Positions 15,755 to 26,200 of a DNA stretch of 38,604 nt are shown in pieces. The notes under the pieces are model-generated. The model had not been told where the DNA came from and did no database searches. It saw only the letters and a list, made by a program, of their open reading frames with translations. Position 1 is the stretch's first letter. Every line of letters starts with the position of its first letter. The DNA lies in NCBI GenBank assembly GCA_016870995.1, contig VFZU01000052.1:1-38604 (forward strand), given 5' to 3'. The DNA is from Acidobacteriota bacterium. GTDB lineage: Bacteria > Acidobacteriota > Terriglobia > Bryobacterales > Bryobacteraceae. The position numbers were made by a program, and so were the translations under genes.

Positions 15755-17251
15755 CTACTTCTTTGCTTGTTCCGTGGGCTGGGCAGTGGCGGCAACCGTA
15801 CGTTGCTTGGCAACCAAATACTTCTTGGCTGCGGCCATGACGTCATCAGCCGTTACCTTTTCGATTGCGTCGATTTGTTTGAAGATCATGCGCCAGTCGC
15901 CGAACAATGCCTTGGTCGTTGCCAGGTTGCTGGCCATGCCGGTGTTGGAATCGAGACCACGAATAGTGGAAGCGCGAAGGACAGTTTTGACGCGATTGAG
16001 TTGTTCGTCAGAAATCTTTTGAGTCTTCAATCGATCCAGGATCTCGTAGGTTGCTTTTTCGCACTCCTCAGATGTCTTGCCGGCATTGGGCGCGATGAAA
16101 AGTAGAAAAAGATTTTCACGGCGGCCACCAGGGTAGCTTGAAATAGCCTGAGCCGCGAGCGCCAGTTTCTTATCTTGCACAAGTTCCTTGTAAAGCAGGG
16201 ATGTGCGGCCCGTGCCAAGAAGCGTGGAGAGAACATCGAATAAAACGTCTTCCTGATCCGTGACTGGGGGGCGCTTGTAGCCAATGGCAATCACAGGCTG
16301 CGTTGGGCTCTCAACGACCAAGCGCTTTTCGCCCATCTGTTCGTTCTCTTTGGTCATGATGCCAGTCGGCTTGGGGCCGCCGGTCATCTTGGCGAAATAC
16401 TTTTCGGCGAGGCGCTTTACTTCCGCGGGCTCCACATCGCCGGCGATACCAATCACGATGTTTGACGGCACATAGTATTGTTTGCGAAAGGCGAGAGCAT
16501 CCGCATGGCGGTAGCTCTCGATGTCACTCGGTACGCCTGCCGGGTGCGTGCGGTAGGGATTCGTGGCGAATGCAACGGTGAGCATCTCGTAAGTCAGGCG
16601 GCCGATGGGGTCAGATTCGATAACTTGGCGATACTCTTCGCGAATGACACCGCGCTCGTTATAAAACTCCCGGAACACGGGGTTGATAAATCGATCACTC
16701 TCCATTGCGAACCAGAGCTCCAGCTTGTTGGAGGGGAGACTCATCGTGTAGACCGTCTCATCAAGGCTGGTGCCCGCGTTCATATCAGGAGAGCCCGCCT
16801 CTTCGAAGACCTTTGTGAACCGCTCCTTGTCGACGAAACTGTTAGCTTTTTCGATCGCCTTCTTCAGGGCCTCATCGAGTTGCTTGATCGTCTCGGGCTT
16901 GGATTCGGGACCCTTGTTGCGCTCCGCGGTCAAAGCATCGTAGGCAGCTTCCACGGCATTCATCGCCTTCAGCTCTTCGGCGAGGTTTGTGCTCCCCACC
17001 GAACGGGTGCCTTTAAACGCCATGTGCTCAAACATATGAGCAAGGCCAGCCTGGCCCTTGGGATCGTCGGCGGAGCCTGCGTTGACGCGGCTGCAAAAGC
17101 TGACAATCGGAGCCTGATGCCGCTCATAAACGACAAAGGTGATGCCGTTGGCAAGCTTGAATTCTGTGACGCGTTTCTCAATATCAGCCAGATTTTGGCC
17201 CAACAAGGCTGCGGGCAGTACTGCCGCGAGCGCAAAAAACATTCTCTCCAT
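15755..17251 (-). CDS. M16 family zinc peptidase, catalytic subunit
   Basis: The 498-residue protein starts at ATG 17251 with signal peptide MERMFFALAAVLPAALLGQ. A second ATG at 17242 with GGAGAG before it, and a GTG at 17275, are alternatives. The inverted zinc motif HxxEH is complete (LAHMFEHMAFKGT), and the distal Glu ligand lies in NERGVIREEYR about 80 residues on. The usual second half-domain follows (NIVIGIAGDVEP, GTGRTSLLYKELV). A charged helical insertion (about residues 95-140) lies between the HxxEH and the distal Glu, as in pitrilysin-like bacterial members. It is the first gene of a three-gene operon with the inactive M16 partner and the LolA-like protein, and probably acts on periplasmic peptides. 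Confidence 0.92.
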   Translation of the reverse strand: MERMFFALAAVLPAALLGQNLADIEKRVTEFKLANGITFVVYERHQAPIVSFCSRVNAGSADDPKGQAGLAHMFEHMAFKGTRSVGSTNLAEELKAMNAVEAAYDALTAERNKGPESKPETIKQLDEALKKAIEKANSFVDKERFTKVFEEAGSPDMNAGTSLDETVYTMSLPSNKLELWFAMESDRFINPVFREFYNERGVIREEYRQVIESDPIGRLTYEMLTVAFATNPYRTHPAGVPSDIESYRHADALAFRKQYYVPSNIVIGIAGDVEPAEVKRLAEKYFAKMTGGPKPTGIMTKENEQMGEKRLVVESPTQPVIAIGYKRPPVTDQEDVLFDVLSTLLGTGRTSLLYKELVQDKKLALAAQAISSYPGGRRENLFLLFIAPNAGKTSEECEKATYEILDRLKTQKISDEQLNRVKTVLRASTIRGLDSNTGMASNLATTKALFGDWRMIFKQIDAIEKVTADDVMAAAKKYLVAKQRTVAATAQPTEQAKK

Positions 17252-17304
17252 AAGGGGTTCAATCCAGTATCTCACGCGTTAAGATCACAGATTGATATCT
17301 GAAC

Positions 17305-17706
17305 ATGTTGCAACATACGACTCAAATTCGCGTAAGGTACGCTGAAACCGACCAGATGGGGGTGGTCTACCACGCCAACTACGTGGTGTGGATGGAAGTG
17401 GGACGCGTCGAAGCGATGCGGTCGGCGGGGTTGAATTACGCCCAGATGGAGCGCGAGGGCGTCAAAGTGGCGGTTCTTGGAGTAGAAGTGGATTATCGGG
17501 CCGCCGCGCGATATGACGACTTGGTCAACGTGACAACCAGAGTGGTCGAAGTGCAAAGCCGCAAGATGCGCATCGAGTACGAGATCCACCGTGATGCCGA
17601 TGGACAGCTATTAGCGACAGGGGCAACCCGTCATCTTTTCATCAACGCGGAACTCAAGCCGGTGCGTTGCCCGGACCAGTATCTTGCGTTATTCACGGGC
17701 TGTTGA
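17305..17706 (+). CDS. YbgC-like acyl-CoA thioesterase (hot-dog fold)
   Basis: The 133-residue protein is a 4-hydroxybenzoyl-CoA thioesterase-family hot-dog enzyme. The signature RYAETDQMGVVYHANYVVW carries the catalytic Asp (D16) and the following helix with the conserved VGRVEAMR. VEVDYRAAARYDDLV and ATRHLFINAELKPVR complete the fold. Members hydrolyse acyl-CoA or acyl-ACP thioesters; YbgC proteins are often linked to the Tol-Pal envelope system. Length is normal. It is 53 bp from the divergent M16 gene and 35 bp upstream of the Oar-type receptor, which has its own promoter-like sequence. No Shine-Dalgarno is visible before the ATG; a TGA-TATCTG box lies just upstream. Confidence 0.88.
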   Translation: MLQHTTQIRVRYAETDQMGVVYHANYVVWMEVGRVEAMRSAGLNYAQMEREGVKVAVLGVEVDYRAAARYDDLVNVTTRVVEVQSRKMRIEYEIHRDADGQLLATGATRHLFINAELKPVRCPDQYLALFTGC

Positions 17707-17731
17707 CTTAGGATTCACACTGTGGTGTTAT
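17703..17731 (+). promoter_or_regulatory. Sigma70-like promoter for receptor 1 (leaderless geometry)
   Basis: TTGACT at 17703-17708, a 17-nt spacer and TGTTAT at 17726-17731 preceded by TGG (extended -10). The receptor ATG is at 17742, 10 nt after the -10, with no Shine-Dalgarno between. Transcription would start about 0-4 nt before the ATG. Confidence 0.5.
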
Positions 17732-17741
17732 TTCTGATATC

Positions 17742-20700
17742 ATGCGATTTCTCACTACACTGTTGCTTCTTGCCACTTCCCTCATCGCACAGGACTTTCG
17801 CGCTGTAATTTCAGGCGACGTTACCGACTCGAGCGGCGCGGCGATGCCGGGAGTAAAAGTGGTCGCGCGAAACGTCGAGCAGAACGTCGACTACTCAACA
17901 GTCACCAACGAAGGTGGAAGGTATGTCACTCCGTTTCTTCCTCCTGGACGCTACACGATTCGCTTTGAGAAGGACGGCTTCAAGCCGGTGGTGCGAGAAT
18001 CCATCCGGCTGAGTGCGGTCGACCGGGTAAACCTGAGCGTTCAATTGCAGGTGGGGTCGCTAAGCGAGAGCGTGACCGTCACAAGCGAAGTCCCCTTGCT
18101 GCAAACCGAAACGGCACTTCGATCTGGAACAATCGAAAGCAAGTTGATTTCTGACATTCCGACCGCCGGCCGCAACCTGTTCCAGTTTCAATACACGCTG
18201 CCTGGCGTGACGAAGTCCAGCAACTATTGGGGTAATTACGAACTGTACGCTTTTGGAAACATCAACGGAGTTTCAATTAACGGCGGGCGCACTGGTGAAA
18301 ACGAAATCCTGCTAGACGGCATCACGACAACCCGCGGCAGCCGCAGCGCATCATTTGCGCCGGGTTTGCAGGCGATTGAAGAAGTCAACATCATCACGAA
18401 CACCTACGATGCACAGTATGGCCGCGTCGGTGGCGGCACAACCTCCATCAATCTGCGCAGCGGCACCAACAAGCTGCATGGAGAACTCTTCGAGTTCTTC
18501 AAGAACGACAAACTGAATGCAAATGGGTATTCGCGCAATGCGGTTGGGATCGCAAGGCCCCCTTATCGCAACAATACATATGGCTTCCGAGTAGACGGCC
18601 CGGTTTTCATCCCGAAGCTTTTCGATGGCCGCAACAAACTGTTCTGGATGGTTTCGCTTGAGGGATTGCGCGAGCGCAATCCGCAAACGCAATTGTGGAC
18701 AGTGCCGACAGAAATCCAGCGCCGTGGAGATTTCTCCCGGCTGGTGAACAACTCCAATCAGCAGATCGCGATCTTTGACCCGCTTTCGACAACCGGCACC
18801 GCGGCGCGGGTGCAGTTTCCCGGCAACGTAATCCCGGCCAATCGTCTGAATCCGCTCGCGGTTCGGACACTTGGGTTCTTCCCTCCACCGAACCGGATCA
18901 GCGAAAGCCCTGATGGACAGAACAACTACCTTTTCGTGAACAGCTCGCGCAACCAGTACGACCAGTGGCTTGGCAAGATGGACTATATCTGGAGCGCCAA
19001 GAGCCGTGTGAACTGGCGTTATGGCCAAACGCCCTGGAACAACTTTGCCCGCGTGCAATGGGGCACCAACGCCGCGGAACCTTCGGGGGAAGCACCATCC
19101 ACTCGCATCTCAAGAAACTGGGGTGCTGACTGGACTTACACCTTGAACCCCTCGATGGTTTTCAATCTTCGCGGCGGACTGGCGCGTTATGAAGGGTTCT
19201 CCGGCAACACCTTCGGCAGAGACTTCAACCCCGTCGAGCTTGGATTCTCGCAAGAACTCGTAAGACAGTTTGACCTGCTGCAATTTCCGCGCTTCAACTT
19301 CACCGGCAACAACTATTCGCCGCTGGGCTCCACTCGCACCGCAAACTACGAGACGCAGGACACCTACTCGGTGCAACCGAATTTGACCTGGATCCGCGGA
19401 CGTCAAAGCTGGAAGATGGGCGCTGAGTTGCGCCGCTACAATTCGAATAATCACAACCCCGGTCTTGCCGCAGGCAATTACAACTTTGGCCGCAACTGGA
19501 CACAGCGCGACCCACTCCGGGCCGATGCTCTGAGCGGCAACGAGATCGCGACCTTCCTCACTGGCACCATCACCTCGGGCAACGTCGAGAAGAACGTTTG
19601 GCCCGCCTATACAAACGATTACTACGCCTTCTTCTTCCAAAACGACTGGAAGATCACCAAAACCTTGACCTTGAATTTGGGAGCACGTTGGGATTACGAA
19701 AGCCCGATCGTCGAGCGCTTCAACCGGCAGGTACGCGGATTTGCCTTCGACCAGGCGAGCCCGCTGCAACCCCAGGTGCAAGGGTTACAACTGCGCGGCG
19801 GCATCTTGTTCGCCGGCAGCGAGGGAACGGCGCGACAGGCCTTCAATCGCGACCGCAACAACTTTCAACCGCGAGTCGGCGTGGCCTGGCAGTTCCAGCC
19901 CAAGTGGGTATTTCGCGGCGGATATGGCTTGAGCTATCTAGGTCAGAATGCAAGCGGAGCAGCGACCGGCTTCAGCCAGCCGACATCAGTGATTGCCAGT
20001 ACGGATGGAAATCTCACGCCCGCCAGCTTCATCAACGACCCCTTCCCAAGAAGCCTGTTCCCAACCGGCCTGCTACAGCCGATCGGCGCCAGCCAGGGAT
20101 TGTCAACCAACCTTGGCCTCGGGGTCGGAGCACAGTTTCTCGATCGCCCACTGCCCTATTCGCAGCAGTTTTCGGCTGGCTTTCAGAGAACCATTGCGAA
20201 CTCATGGCTTGTCGATGTCAGCTACTCGGGTAACATCACGAGCAAGTTGCCAGTCGGTGTAAACCTCAACTTCATTCCCGGGAACGAACTCAACCGGCTT
20301 CCGGTAGGTGAGCGAGCGGCTCTCTTTAACGCGCAGGTCCCCAATCCTCTCCGAGGACTGCTGCCTGGCAGTGCAATCAATGGTGCCACTGTACCGAGGT
20401 CAACGCTGCTGAATGCCTATCCTCATTTCAGCCAAGTTAGTATTGCGAATTTGCCGGTAGGCGGGCAAAGCTATCACTCGCTGCAAACGCGGGCGTCGCG
20501 ACGCTACTCGAACGGCTTCACCGCTCAGATCTCTTACACCTGGTCGAAGACGCTAGAGAGAGTGACGCTGTTGAACCCGCAAGACACCGATGTATCGAAT
20601 CTCTTGAATTCGCGCATGGAACAACGGCTGCAGGAGTTTGACATTCCTCACACCTTTTCAGCAATCGTGACTTATGAACTTCCCTTCGGTAAGGGCAGGA

Positions 20701-21212
20701 AGTTCTTTGCCAACATGAACGGAGTCGGCCAAGCCATCCTGGCGGGTTGGAACCTGAATGTGCAGTTCATGACGAGAAGCGGGGTGCCGTTTGATTTTCC
20801 GAATGCCGCTCCCTTGACGAACCGTAGCGCGAAACTCAGCGACCAACAACGGCTCGACTTGGCTAAGGCTGCGGGACGGTCGGAGTTCAATCCATTTTTC
20901 GATAAATACTACGACGTCAGCTTGTTCCCAAGGCAGGCACAGGCTCCGTTCACCTTGCGTGACTTCCCGACGCGATTCCCCGACGTCCGCAGCCCGCATC
21001 TCGAAAGCTGGGAGATCTCGGCCTATAAGGAATTCCGGTTCTATGAGAAGGTGCGCTGGCAGATCCGGGCCGATTTCCAGAATGCGTTGGACTATGCGTA
21101 TTTCGGAAGGCAGATTAGCAATAACGTGACCGACCCGCGATTTGGCCAGTTAAACCCAGCTCAGAACAATCAGACACGCCAGGTGGTTTTGGTAATGAAG
21201 ATCTTGTTCTGA
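17742..21212 (+). CDS. Oar-type TonB-dependent receptor with carboxypeptidase-regulatory-like domain (1)
   Basis: The 1156-residue outer-membrane protein has a signal peptide (MRFLTTLLLLATSLIAQ). A CarboxypepD_reg-like beta-sandwich (about 22-105: GDVTDSSGAAMPGVKV, PPGRYTIRFEKDGFK) comes next, then a plug domain (SESVTVTSEVPLLQTE, GRNLFQFQYTLPGV) and a large beta-barrel ending in an aromatic C-terminus (VVLVMKILF) as expected for BAM recognition. The barrel has many N/F/Y-rich strands (YRSRNxxN-type turns, AFFFQNDWKITKTLTLNLGARWDYE). This family (Oar in Myxococcus) is greatly expanded in Acidobacteriota, probably for large substrates such as polysaccharides or proteins; the substrate is unknown. 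The likely promoter is at 17703-17731. The cell-wall gene follows 37 bp downstream. Confidence 0.93.
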   Translation: MRFLTTLLLLATSLIAQDFRAVISGDVTDSSGAAMPGVKVVARNVEQNVDYSTVTNEGGRYVTPFLPPGRYTIRFEKDGFKPVVRESIRLSAVDRVNLSVQLQVGSLSESVTVTSEVPLLQTETALRSGTIESKLISDIPTAGRNLFQFQYTLPGVTKSSNYWGNYELYAFGNINGVSINGGRTGENEILLDGITTTRGSRSASFAPGLQAIEEVNIITNTYDAQYGRVGGGTTSINLRSGTNKLHGELFEFFKNDKLNANGYSRNAVGIARPPYRNNTYGFRVDGPVFIPKLFDGRNKLFWMVSLEGLRERNPQTQLWTVPTEIQRRGDFSRLVNNSNQQIAIFDPLSTTGTAARVQFPGNVIPANRLNPLAVRTLGFFPPPNRISESPDGQNNYLFVNSSRNQYDQWLGKMDYIWSAKSRVNWRYGQTPWNNFARVQWGTNAAEPSGEAPSTRISRNWGADWTYTLNPSMVFNLRGGLARYEGFSGNTFGRDFNPVELGFSQELVRQFDLLQFPRFNFTGNNYSPLGSTRTANYETQDTYSVQPNLTWIRGRQSWKMGAELRRYNSNNHNPGLAAGNYNFGRNWTQRDPLRADALSGNEIATFLTGTITSGNVEKNVWPAYTNDYYAFFFQNDWKITKTLTLNLGARWDYESPIVERFNRQVRGFAFDQASPLQPQVQGLQLRGGILFAGSEGTARQAFNRDRNNFQPRVGVAWQFQPKWVFRGGYGLSYLGQNASGAATGFSQPTSVIASTDGNLTPASFINDPFPRSLFPTGLLQPIGASQGLSTNLGLGVGAQFLDRPLPYSQQFSAGFQRTIANSWLVDVSYSGNITSKLPVGVNLNFIPGNELNRLPVGERAALFNAQVPNPLRGLLPGSAINGATVPRSTLLNAYPHFSQVSIANLPVGGQSYHSLQTRASRRYSNGFTAQISYTWSKTLERVTLLNPQDTDVSNLLNSRMEQRLQEFDIPHTFSAIVTYELPFGKGRKFFANMNGVGQAILAGWNLNVQFMTRSGVPFDFPNAAPLTNRSAKLSDQQRLDLAKAAGRSEFNPFFDKYYDVSLFPRQAQAPFTLRDFPTRFPDVRSPHLESWEISAYKEFRFYEKVRWQIRADFQNALDYAYFGRQISNNVTDPRFGQLNPAQNNQTRQVVLVMKILF

Positions 21213-21249
21213 TTCCCGGGCAGCTTCTCAAGTTGCGGACAATGGTGTA

Positions 21250-23274
21250 GTGAAGTTACTCGCGTGGGCGCTTTGGATCCCCGGTGTACTTGCGGCTGCA
21301 GACTTGCAGCCCATATTCGCCGGACGCAGCGGCACCGCATTGGTGTACGACCTCAAGGCCCAGCGCATTCACTCCACGTGGAATGAGCGGCGCGCACAAC
21401 AAACACCGATTCGGCCCGGGTCTGTACTGAAGCCGTTTACTCTCGCTGTGTTTATCGAGGCAGGGCTCTACCGTCCAGGCATGAAAGCGCCGGAAGCGTT
21501 GGCCGAATCTTCAAACGAGTTCTTCGACAAGCTTGCCGCAAGCATGGATCCTGAAGAGCGCGACCGCGGCTATGCACGCTTCGGATTGAATTACCGCTCC
21601 CGCACCGCGACCGTATCGCAACTGCTCGATGCCAGCAGGCGACTGCTTGCGCGACACAAAGAGGCAAGACTGCGGCCCGTCTTCGAGGGCATGGAACAGG
21701 CGATCAGTTATGGCACTGCCAGGCTGGCCGCAATCCCGGCGGTGATGGTGGCGGGCAAGACTGGCACCACCAGCAGCTCAGCATTGTTTTTCGGCTATGC
21801 TCCGGCGGAGGATCCGAAGTATCTGGTTTGGGTGCAATTGGATTCCGGCTCCGGTGGAGGAGATGCCGCGCCTTATGCAGCGAAGGTATTCGCAAGCCTC
21901 TTCTCAGCAGCCAAAGTAGAATTCGACCCATCCACCGTGAGCGTCCGGCTGTTTTGGGGCAATCCACCGAGCCGCTTGAATTTGAAGCCTGGCACTTATC
22001 CGGCGGGTACGCTGATCGACACGGGACTGACGCAAATGATCTCGCCCGGCTCGTTGACGGTAGTCGAAAAGCAGGGTCGATTCGAGCTCACGATTCGTAT
22101 GAATCTCGAAGCCTACGTTCGAGGGGTATTGCACGGGGAGGCCGGTGGATTTCACCACAAAGCTTCAAGAGAAGCAATGGCTATCGTAGCCAGAACCTAT
22201 GCAGCCCGATTCCGTCATCGTCATGGAGAGGAAGGTTTCGACTTCTGCGACACCACACACTGTCAGGATGCAAGGTTCACGTTGAAGCAGCGAGCCGAGT
22301 TGAACGAAGCGGTTGAGGCAACCACTGCTGAGTTGCTCTGGTTTGACGGCAAACCCGCCGCTGCGTACTATCACGCGGACTCAGGCGGATGGCTTGAAGG
22401 AGCATCGGACGGCCCTTACCTCAAGCAGCGACGCGACCCGTGGTGGAAGGACACGCCAGAGGCCCACTGGACCTGGTCCACCACGATCCCAGACCTTGCT
22501 GCATCCTTGAACCTGACGGTGATTCGCAATACGTTTCGAGTGAAGGATCGTGAAGCCTCTGGCCGCGCACGGTCGCTCGATGTATTCGGGCATCCTGCTG
22601 AAGCGGCTGCCTTTCGGATGTTAGTTGGTAGAAACCTTGGGTGGGAGAAGATGCCCTCACGAATGTTTGAAGCCACGGTTGAGAATCGCAAGCTGACCGT
22701 TCGTGGAGTTGGGCGGGGTCATGGAATTGGACTGCCTCAAACCAGTGCCGAGAGAATGGCAGCAGCAAGTAAGAGTAGCGAAGACATTCTGACCACATAC
22801 TTTCCTGGAGCCCGAATCGGAGTGAGTGCAGGGGCCATGAGGTGGTCTTTGCTGCAATCGGAACGAATGAAGTTGTGGACTACGAATCCCTCTCGCGACA
22901 GGGCGCAATTGGTGATGGCGGAGCAGGAACTTCGCATCCTCGAACAAAGATTGAATTTGCGGGTATCGCCCGTGATTCGAATTTATCCTTCCCGGGACGC
23001 CTTTCGGGACGCCACGGGAATCACAGCAAATGTGCACGGCGTGACAAGAGGCAATCAGATCAAGCTGCCTCCCGGTGTGCGGGCATCCACAATGCGCCAT
23101 GAGCTATTGCACGCTTTGCTCGAATCGAATGGAGGCGAGGGCAAACCGGATTGGATGCGCGAGGGCCTGGTACAAGCCCTGCTCGGCGAAAAGAGCGCCG
23201 ATGCGGATCGGGTTCTGAAAGCCGGCATGTCAAAGACACTCGAGGACTGGATCAGTTTCAAACACAGCCATTGA
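21250..23274 (+). CDS. Three-domain cell-wall protein: PBP-like transpeptidase + SpoIID + HExxH peptidase
   Basis: The 674-residue protein starts at GTG 21250 with signal peptide MKLLAWALWIPGVLAAA. Residues about 25-220 form a compact penicillin-binding-type domain: SxxK at S58-K61 (RPGSVLKPF), SxN at S87-S88-N89 (AESSNEFF) and KTGT at 170-173 (VAGKTGTTSSSALFFGY). Residues about 225-525 form a SpoIID/LytB domain with the likely catalytic Glu297 (LHGEAGGF), REAMAIVARTYAARF, CDTTHCQDARF and GRGHGIGLPQTSAERM. Residues about 550-650 form a gluzincin-type domain with H617-E618-x-x-H621 and the downstream E638 (PDWMREGLVQALL). Each motif is read directly; the combination in one chain is unfamiliar to me. 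SpoIID enzymes cleave glycan strands lacking stem peptides, so the protein could bind or edit wall and cut protein or peptide. It lies between two Oar-type receptor genes on the same strand, 37 and 16 bp away. Confidence 0.85.
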   Translation: MKLLAWALWIPGVLAAADLQPIFAGRSGTALVYDLKAQRIHSTWNERRAQQTPIRPGSVLKPFTLAVFIEAGLYRPGMKAPEALAESSNEFFDKLAASMDPEERDRGYARFGLNYRSRTATVSQLLDASRRLLARHKEARLRPVFEGMEQAISYGTARLAAIPAVMVAGKTGTTSSSALFFGYAPAEDPKYLVWVQLDSGSGGGDAAPYAAKVFASLFSAAKVEFDPSTVSVRLFWGNPPSRLNLKPGTYPAGTLIDTGLTQMISPGSLTVVEKQGRFELTIRMNLEAYVRGVLHGEAGGFHHKASREAMAIVARTYAARFRHRHGEEGFDFCDTTHCQDARFTLKQRAELNEAVEATTAELLWFDGKPAAAYYHADSGGWLEGASDGPYLKQRRDPWWKDTPEAHWTWSTTIPDLAASLNLTVIRNTFRVKDREASGRARSLDVFGHPAEAAAFRMLVGRNLGWEKMPSRMFEATVENRKLTVRGVGRGHGIGLPQTSAERMAAASKSSEDILTTYFPGARIGVSAGAMRWSLLQSERMKLWTTNPSRDRAQLVMAEQELRILEQRLNLRVSPVIRIYPSRDAFRDATGITANVHGVTRGNQIKLPPGVRASTMRHELLHALLESNGGEGKPDWMREGLVQALLGEKSADADRVLKAGMSKTLEDWISFKHSH

Positions 23275-23280
23275 TACAAT
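23272..23280 (+). promoter_or_regulatory. Extended -10 (TGA-TACAAT) for receptor 2
   Basis: TGATACAAT ends 10 nt before the ATG at 23291 and overlaps the stop codon of the preceding gene. There is no Shine-Dalgarno in the interval CCTCAACT, matching the leaderless geometry of receptor 1. No clear -35 is seen, as is common with extended -10 promoters. Confidence 0.4.
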
Positions 23281-23290
23281 TGCCTCAACT

Positions 23291-26200
23291 ATGCTGAGGT
23301 CGCTTTTCGTTTTCTCCATGGTATTGCTTCCCATGGGGCTTCTTGCTCAAGATCCCCGCGGCACGATTCTAGGTCGAGTTGTAGATGCTTCAGGCAGCCC
23401 GGTGCCAAACGTGATGCTCAAGATCATCAACGTTTCAACGGGGTTAACCGTTACGAGCACATCCAACGAAGCCGGTGATTACCGCGCTCCCTACCTCAAC
23501 CCGGGCGCTTACAACGTGGAAGCAGAAGCCTCGGGCTTTGCAAAACTCATTCGTCGCGATGTCCAGGTGCGGACCACGGAAACGGTCACTCTGGATCTCG
23601 AGATGAAGGTGGGCCAGGTCAGCGAGTCTGTCGAAATTCGTGCGGAAACCCCGCTGCTCAATGCGGCCGATGTGTCGCTGGGCCAAGTGATCGACCAACG
23701 CCGAATTGAGGAATTGCCTTTGTTCGCCGGCAACGCGATGGATCTGGTGCACCTTGCGCCGGGCACCGTCAACGGGACCAACCTGAGGCTACGCAAGGCA
23801 CCGTTCAATAACGCCCCGAGCACCTTTGGCACCAATGGCGGCGGCAATTACAACAACGACTTCACGATGGATGGCGTCGTCAACGTTTACTCTGACGGCA
23901 CGCAGCCGCGCGTGGCGTTCTCCCCGCCTCAGACCGCCATCGGCGAGTTCAAAGTGCAGACCAGCGCATTTGACGCGAGCGCCGGCTTCTCGCTTGGCTC
24001 GAATGTGAATGTCACCACCAAGTCAGGCTCCAATGCTTTTCATGGCGAACTACATGAATGGCTGCGCCATTCCAAGCTCGATGCGCCAACCATTTTCCAG
24101 AATCGCGCTGGGCAGAAACTGCCTCTCTACCAGGACAACCGATTCGGGGGATCGATTGGCGGACCAGTCCGGTTGCCGAAGATCTACGACGGTAAGAATC
24201 GAACATTCTTCTTTTACGCCTTCGAAGCGAATCTATTCGGAGACCCGAATGTGGGCAGCCAAGTGTCAACAGTACCAACGCCCGAGATGCGCCGAGGCGA
24301 TCTTTCCCCATTGTTGCGTTTGAGCGCGAACAACCAAATTTACGATCCGCTAAGCACCACTGCGGTTGCGGGTGGTCGGTTCCAGCGCAATCCAATTCCA
24401 GGCAACATCATTCCCGCCGCGAGGATTGATGGGGTATCGCAAAGGCTACTGCAAGCCTGGCCCAACCCCAATCAAGCGGGCACAGCCGACTTTCGTAATA
24501 ACTTCTTTCTCGCCGGGAAAGCCCTTGAGACTTACTGGACGAACATTGGACGCGTCGACCACGCGTTCAGCGAAAATCATCGGATCTTCTTTAGGTTCCA
24601 CCGGGACTACTGGCAGGAAGACAAGAACCGATTCTTCGGGCCAGACAACATCACAGGCATCATCCTGAACCGCGTCAACCGCGGCGCGGCGTTAGACGAC
24701 GTGTATGTCATCAAGCCGACGCTGTTGGTAAACGTCCGCTATGGGTTAACCCAGCAGGAATTTCCAGAACGCCGTGTATCGCGCGGGTTCGATCTGGCGA
24801 GCCTCGGCTTTTCGAGCAATCTGGTGAACTCAATTGATAAGTCGGTCGCCGCATTCCCTCGCACGATTGTGGCACCCTGGTCGACCGTTTCTGCTTGGGA
24901 GTCTGGCGACGGGACCACAGCCTCGCTGATCCACAACCTGAACTCCACGGTCACCTGGAACAAAGGCAGCTATAACCTTCGCTTTGGCTTCGATTGGCGG
25001 AACCTCCGCGAGAATCGAAATCGATTTCCGAATTCCGTTTCCCCGGACTTGAACTACAACTCCATCTTTACTCGCGGCCCTCTTGACACCTCCGCCCCTC
25101 CGCAGGTGGGCGGCGAAATCGCCAGCTTCTTGCTGGGAATCCCCAGCGGATCGATGGCAGTCAACGCCTCTTATGCAGAACGCAATTCCATCTACGGGTT
25201 TTACGTGCAAGACGACTGGAAGGTCTCGCGCAAGCTGACCCTCAACATTGGTCTACGCTATGAAGTGGAATCCGCCACGACAGAGCGATACAACCGCGCG
25301 ATCCGGAACTTCGACGCTACTTCGCCAAACCCGGTTGAAGCTCAGGCCCGAGCGCAGTATGCCGCCGCGCCGGTGCCGGAGCTTCCGGCAAGTCAATTCC
25401 GCGTTCTTGGTGGGTTGACCTTCACCGGCGCAAACGGAAATCCCCGGGGATACTGGAACCCCGCGAAGGGCAACTTCATGCCTCGCATCGGCGTGGCATA
25501 CCAATGGAACACGAAGGCAGTGTTTCGCGGAGGTTATGGAATCTTCGTGAATCCGCTCGGTACGATTTATACCAACACAGAGCCAGCGGGCTTCAGCTTG
25601 ACCACTCCGATCCAGGCTTCACTCGACAATGGCTTGACTTACGTAGCAACGAACGCCAATCTATTCCCATCGGGTTTGACCCAACCGGCAGGAGCGGCCG
25701 GAGGCTTGCTGAACAACATCGGACTGGGCGTAAATGCCTTCCCCAACACCCGTAAGAACCCTTATGCACAACGCTGGAGCCTTGGATTCCAACGGCAGAT
25801 GCCCGGGCAGTTTCTGCTTGAGGCAACCTATGTCGGCAACCGCGGTTCGCGGCTGAACGTTTTGCGAAATCTCAACTTCACGCCTGCGCAGTTCTTGTCG
25901 ACCAGCCCCACTCGCGATCAGGCTGCGATCAACTTCCTCGGTCAGAACTTCCCCAACCCCTTGCGCGGCACCAATCCGATCTTCGGTGCGAATGCCTCCA
26001 GGGCCAGCCTGCTGCGGCCCTATCCGCAGTTCGGCAACGTCAACATCTATGAGCCTATCGGCTACTCCTGGTACCACTCGCTACAGATGCGTGTGGAGCG
26101 CCGCTTCGCCAACAGCTTCACGACGCAATTCAGCTACACCTGGTCGAAGAACATGCAGGCCACGGAAATGTTGAACGATCAAGACCCGACACCGTACGAA

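Noticed and set aside
16478-17302. 274-codon plus-strand open frame
   Set aside because: It lies opposite the catalytic M16 gene, which has a complete HxxEH motif. The translation shows no domain or signal peptide.
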